A DNA stretch of 14,382 bases from Firmicutes bacterium CAG:124 (GTDB lineage Bacteria; Bacillota; Clostridia; Oscillospirales; Oscillospiraceae): NCBI GenBank assembly GCA_000432135.1, contig HF990525.1:1-14382 (forward strand), given 5' to 3'. Position 1 is the first letter of the stretch. Each line of letters opens with the position of its first letter. Below the pieces are notes generated by a model. It had not been told where the DNA came from and ran no database searches. It saw only the letters and a list, made by a program, of their open reading frames with translations. A program made the position numbers and the translations under genes. Shown in pieces: positions 11,490-14,382 of the stretch.

Positions 11490-14279
11490 TTGCCAGAACT
11501 GAACATGATATCGCCGCTGCTGACGAACATGGAGCTCGTCAAATGTGTCAGCGTGCGCGGCGGTACGTCTGTCTATATTGTCAAAAGCACAAAAAGCAAT
11601 CAGTCCTATTATCTGAAGCACATCTGCATCCCGGAATCGCAGAAGCAGGTCGACGCGCTGATGTTCACCGGCGCGGCCGCCACGGTCGAGGACGCGCAGA
11701 ATTATTACAAGCAGGTCGCCGCCGATTATCAATCGGAACTCGAGACGCTTGAAAAGCTTTCCGCCAGCCCGAACATCGGCTGCTACCGCAGCTATCAGAT
11801 CGAGCCGAAGGAGGACGGCGTCGGCTTTGAAATTTATCTGCTGGCCGAATACCGCCAGACGCTCTCCGAGGTGCTTGCCGAAACGCCCATGACGCAGTCG
11901 GGCGCGGTCAATCTGGGTCTGGATCTGTGCAGCGCGCTGTGCAGTCTGCGCGAGGCCGGGCTGATCCACCGCAACGTCAAGCCGTCGAACGTGTACTTAA
12001 GCAGTTCGGGGCACTATCTGCTGGGCGACCTCGGCATCGCGAAGATCGACGAGCTGAAATACTGCTCGATGCCGGAAAATATGCTCAGCTCCTTCTCTGC
12101 GCCGGAGCTGTTCAGCCTGCTTGGGACGATCGAGCCGACGACCGATATCTACTCTGTCGGCATGATCCTCTACCGCATCTACAACGGCAACCACGGCCCG
12201 TTCGAGGACGAAAAAACGTCTGCCCGCGCGGCAGACAAGCTGCGCGTGACCGGCCAGCAGCTGCCGGCTCCCATGTACGCAGATTATGAAATGGCGGACA
12301 TTCTGCTGAAGGCCTGCGCATTCAAGCCCGAGGACCGCTATCAGACCCCGCAGGAGCTGCAGGAGGCGCTGCTGGAATACGGCAAGCGCAACGAGGCGTC
12401 CGACGCGCTGATCGTCCCACCCATCGAGGGCGAGCCGGAGCAGATCGACCCCTCCGCCGAAGAAGAGGTCGAGCCGGTCCAGTTTGCCGACACCGAGCAG
12501 ATGGCGGACGATTTCAAGGAGAGCTTTTCACCGGACACGGCCATGCTCAACGCCATCATCGACGAGGTCCATCGCGGCGAGGCGGGCCAGAACACCCTTG
12601 ATCTGGATGAAAATTCGCAGGATGCGTCCGAGGACGATGCGGACAACAGCTCCTCCAGTGAAGACGCTGAGGTGGACGAGCTGAAGATCAATCTGCCCCC
12701 GCGCGGACAGCGGCGGAAGAAAAAGGCGTCCGCGCCAAAATGGATTCTGCCGGTCTTCATTGGCGCGGCCGCACTGGCTGCGATTGCGGCGGCGGTATGG
12801 TTCTTTGTGATCGTCCCGTCTGTCACGCACGTCAACTCCGTCTCCGTGACGGACATCGGCACGGATTATCTGACCGTTCAGGTCGAATCCGGCGAGGACA
12901 GCGGCGCATTTGACGTTACCTGCTCCGACGCCTACGGCAACCAGAGCCGGAAGGCCTTTACGGCGGGCGAAGCCATGACGTTTGATTCGCTCGTGCCGGG
13001 CACGCAGTATACGATCGAGGCTGTCCCGCTGGAAGGCAAGAAGATGACGGGCTCCTATTCCGCCACCGCCTCGACCTACGCCGAAACGAAGATCCTGAGC
13101 TTCACGGCGACGCCGATCTCCATCACGCAGGCCGAGCTGAACTTCATCCTTCAGGACGGCCCCGACTTCGACAGCTGGACGCTTTCGTATGCGGCGGAGG
13201 GCGCCGAGGCCAAGACTGTCACCTTCTCCGGCCATTCGGTCGTGATCAGCGATCTGCAGTCCGGCTCGGAATACACCTTTACGCTGCTTCCCCCCGAAAA
13301 TACACTGCTGACCGGCGCGACCGCCGCGACGCTTTCGACGGTGCCGACCGTGGATCTGGTGCCCGACAGCGTATCCATCGTGACGTCCAGCTCCTCCGCT
13401 CTGCTTACGTGGCAGTATGAGGGCGACGCGCCTGAAAAGTGGGTCGTCACCATCACGGACAAGGCCGGCTTCGAGGAAACGAAGGAGGTCACCGTCCCGA
13501 ACGTGACGTTTGAAAACCTCGTCTCCGGCACGGAATACGAGATCGAGATCTCCGCGCCGACGATGCTCTCCCGGTACACGATGAACGCCACGCCGACCGT
13601 CACGAACATCAAGGACTTCAAGTCCTCCGATGAGACGGACGAGACGGGCCGGACGATCAACGTCAACCTCAGCTGGGTCTGCGAGACAGAACCCGCCGAA
13701 TCCGGCTGGGTCGTGACCTACACGCTTCAGGATGTGGAAAACGCCGAGCCGCAGACGCTGGAAACGGATACGGATTCCTGCGTCATCCCCGCCAACAATA
13801 TGTACCCCGGCGCGACGTACAAGGTCACGCTGGCACTGAAGAACGGCGATCTGCTCGACGGCACAACTGAGCTGACCTTCACGACCGCCAATGTGGATAA
13901 TCCCTACACAGCCAACGGCGTCAAGGACCCCTACACCGGCCTGTTCCTCAAGCCGAATAAGGAGACGTTCCGCTATGTCGATCTGGTCACGCGCCGCTCG
14001 ACATTCTCCAAGGGTGAGCTGGTCGCGTTCGACGTGGACGCGGGCAGCAATCTGGACGCTTCCTCCGACGGAACGGTCATGGTCAACCTTGTCGTCCGCG
14101 ACGCGGACGGGAAGATCGTCGATTCGTCCAGCTCCGTGCTGGTCTGGAAGGATATGTGGGAAAAGAATATGTTCGTCGGCTACTTCCCGCGCACCCCGCA
14201 GACCGACGGCGATTATACCCTGTCCATCTACATCGGCAACCAGCTGCTCGATTCCGCAAAGTTCACCGTTAAGAGCTGA
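11490..14279 (+). CDS. Membrane-anchored Ser/Thr kinase-like protein (HRN variant) with extracellular FN3-like domains
   Basis: A 929-residue protein. Residues 15-300 form a Ser/Thr kinase-like domain: GGTSVYIVKS, candidate ATP lysine K43, HRNVKPSN (160-167), DLG (180-182), APE (204-206), DIYSVG (219-224) and a late EDRYQTP. The catalytic aspartate of HRD is asparagine (N162), while the DLG aspartate, K43 and N167 remain; this suggests a pseudokinase or weak kinase. An acidic cytoplasmic linker (301-400) precedes a basic RGQRRKKK and one membrane segment (about 418-443). Outside are four FN3-like domains (about 447-531, 533-617, 622-703, 704-801) and a different C-terminal beta-rich domain (802-929). 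TTG at 11490 is chosen as start because AAAGGAGG (11474-11481) is 8 bases upstream; an earlier GTG (11466) would precede that site. Ligand and targets are unknown. Confidence 0.85.
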   Translation: MPELNMISPLLTNMELVKCVSVRGGTSVYIVKSTKSNQSYYLKHICIPESQKQVDALMFTGAAATVEDAQNYYKQVAADYQSELETLEKLSASPNIGCYRSYQIEPKEDGVGFEIYLLAEYRQTLSEVLAETPMTQSGAVNLGLDLCSALCSLREAGLIHRNVKPSNVYLSSSGHYLLGDLGIAKIDELKYCSMPENMLSSFSAPELFSLLGTIEPTTDIYSVGMILYRIYNGNHGPFEDEKTSARAADKLRVTGQQLPAPMYADYEMADILLKACAFKPEDRYQTPQELQEALLEYGKRNEASDALIVPPIEGEPEQIDPSAEEEVEPVQFADTEQMADDFKESFSPDTAMLNAIIDEVHRGEAGQNTLDLDENSQDASEDDADNSSSSEDAEVDELKINLPPRGQRRKKKASAPKWILPVFIGAAALAAIAAAVWFFVIVPSVTHVNSVSVTDIGTDYLTVQVESGEDSGAFDVTCSDAYGNQSRKAFTAGEAMTFDSLVPGTQYTIEAVPLEGKKMTGSYSATASTYAETKILSFTATPISITQAELNFILQDGPDFDSWTLSYAAEGAEAKTVTFSGHSVVISDLQSGSEYTFTLLPPENTLLTGATAATLSTVPTVDLVPDSVSIVTSSSSALLTWQYEGDAPEKWVVTITDKAGFEETKEVTVPNVTFENLVSGTEYEIEISAPTMLSRYTMNATPTVTNIKDFKSSDETDETGRTINVNLSWVCETEPAESGWVVTYTLQDVENAEPQTLETDTDSCVIPANNMYPGATYKVTLALKNGDLLDGTTELTFTTANVDNPYTANGVKDPYTGLFLKPNKETFRYVDLVTRRSTFSKGELVAFDVDAGSNLDASSDGTVMVNLVVRDADGKIVDSSSSVLVWKDMWEKNMFVGYFPRTPQTDGDYTLSIYIGNQLLDSAKFTVKS

Positions 14280-14382
14280 TCCGGTTTTTGCCGTCCAATC
14301 GGATGGTCTGAACAGGCAGATAAACGGATGCACCAACGGCTCCCCTTGCATAGACGGGTGTCCGTAAAACAGTTAATCCTCC
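14280..14382. other. Intergenic tail after the kinase-like gene, truncated by window end
   Basis: No gene is visible. GGCTCCCCTTG (14338-14348) matches the 5' arm of the pyk terminator hairpin, so a copy of that repeat may begin here. A short hairpin ACGG-GTGT-CCGT (14354-14365) follows. A weak ATCCG/CGGAT pairing lies just after the stop. None has a convincing T-run, so the terminator of the kinase-like gene remains unclear. Confidence 0.4.

Noticed and set aside
12528..14351. A 607-residue open frame antisense to the kinase-like gene
   Set aside because: Low-complexity Arg/Gly/Val shadow frame with no RBS or recognisable domain; the plus-strand frame has clear kinase, membrane and FN3-like parts.

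Overview
The window looks like chromosome from a fairly GC-rich, endospore-forming, anaerobic member of the Clostridia, most like the gut Oscillospiraceae/Ruminococcaceae. The evidence is a clear spoIIR gene, the MEP isoprenoid kinase ispE, a TepA-type ClpP relative, AAGGAGG-type ribosome binding sites, sigma-A promoters, and dispersed GC-rich palindromic repeats between genes. No phage, plasmid, CRISPR, rRNA or tRNA gene was seen. The species placement is inference.

Layout. (1) 149-3600, minus strand: thrH-like HAD phosphatase, DUF1015 protein, ispE, then spoIIR. A sigma-A promoter lies before thrH. A strong hairpin/terminator lies between ispE and spoIIR, and a sigma-F-like promoter is built into its first arm. 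(2) 3778-3978, plus strand: a small DUF378 membrane protein behind a sigma-G-like promoter, converging on a bidirectional terminator. (3) 4186-7190, minus strand: a four-gene operon reading ybaK-type Cys-tRNA deacylase, SurA/PrsA-like lipoprotein, ABC exporter half-transporter and TSCPD-domain protein, from a near-consensus sigma-A promoter. (4) 7191-7541: a 350-base gap holding three copies of a GGGCCG palindromic repeat, two of them inverted like the ends of a small MITE, plus a 12-bp palindrome. (5) 7542-9820, plus strand: tepA, then pyruvate kinase with its own promoter and a structured leader ending in a terminator-like hairpin. (6) 9958-14279: a divergent pair. On the minus strand is a zinc-ribbon, single-pass membrane protein with three extracellular Ig-like (BIG2) domains. 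On the plus strand is a 929-residue membrane-anchored kinase-like protein with four FN3-like domains and a distinct C-terminal domain outside the membrane.

How the parts relate. Most of the window is housekeeping: serine/threonine metabolism, isoprenoid precursors, tRNA proofreading, glycolysis and export. Sporulation appears in spoIIR and probably in the DUF378 gene, each with a forespore-type promoter.

The least described items are the divergent receptor-like pair, whose kinase domain carries HRN where HRD is expected, and the spoIIR control region. In the latter, the predicted forespore transcript begins inside the loop of the hairpin that would otherwise end readthrough from ispE and cover the spoIIR ribosome binding site.
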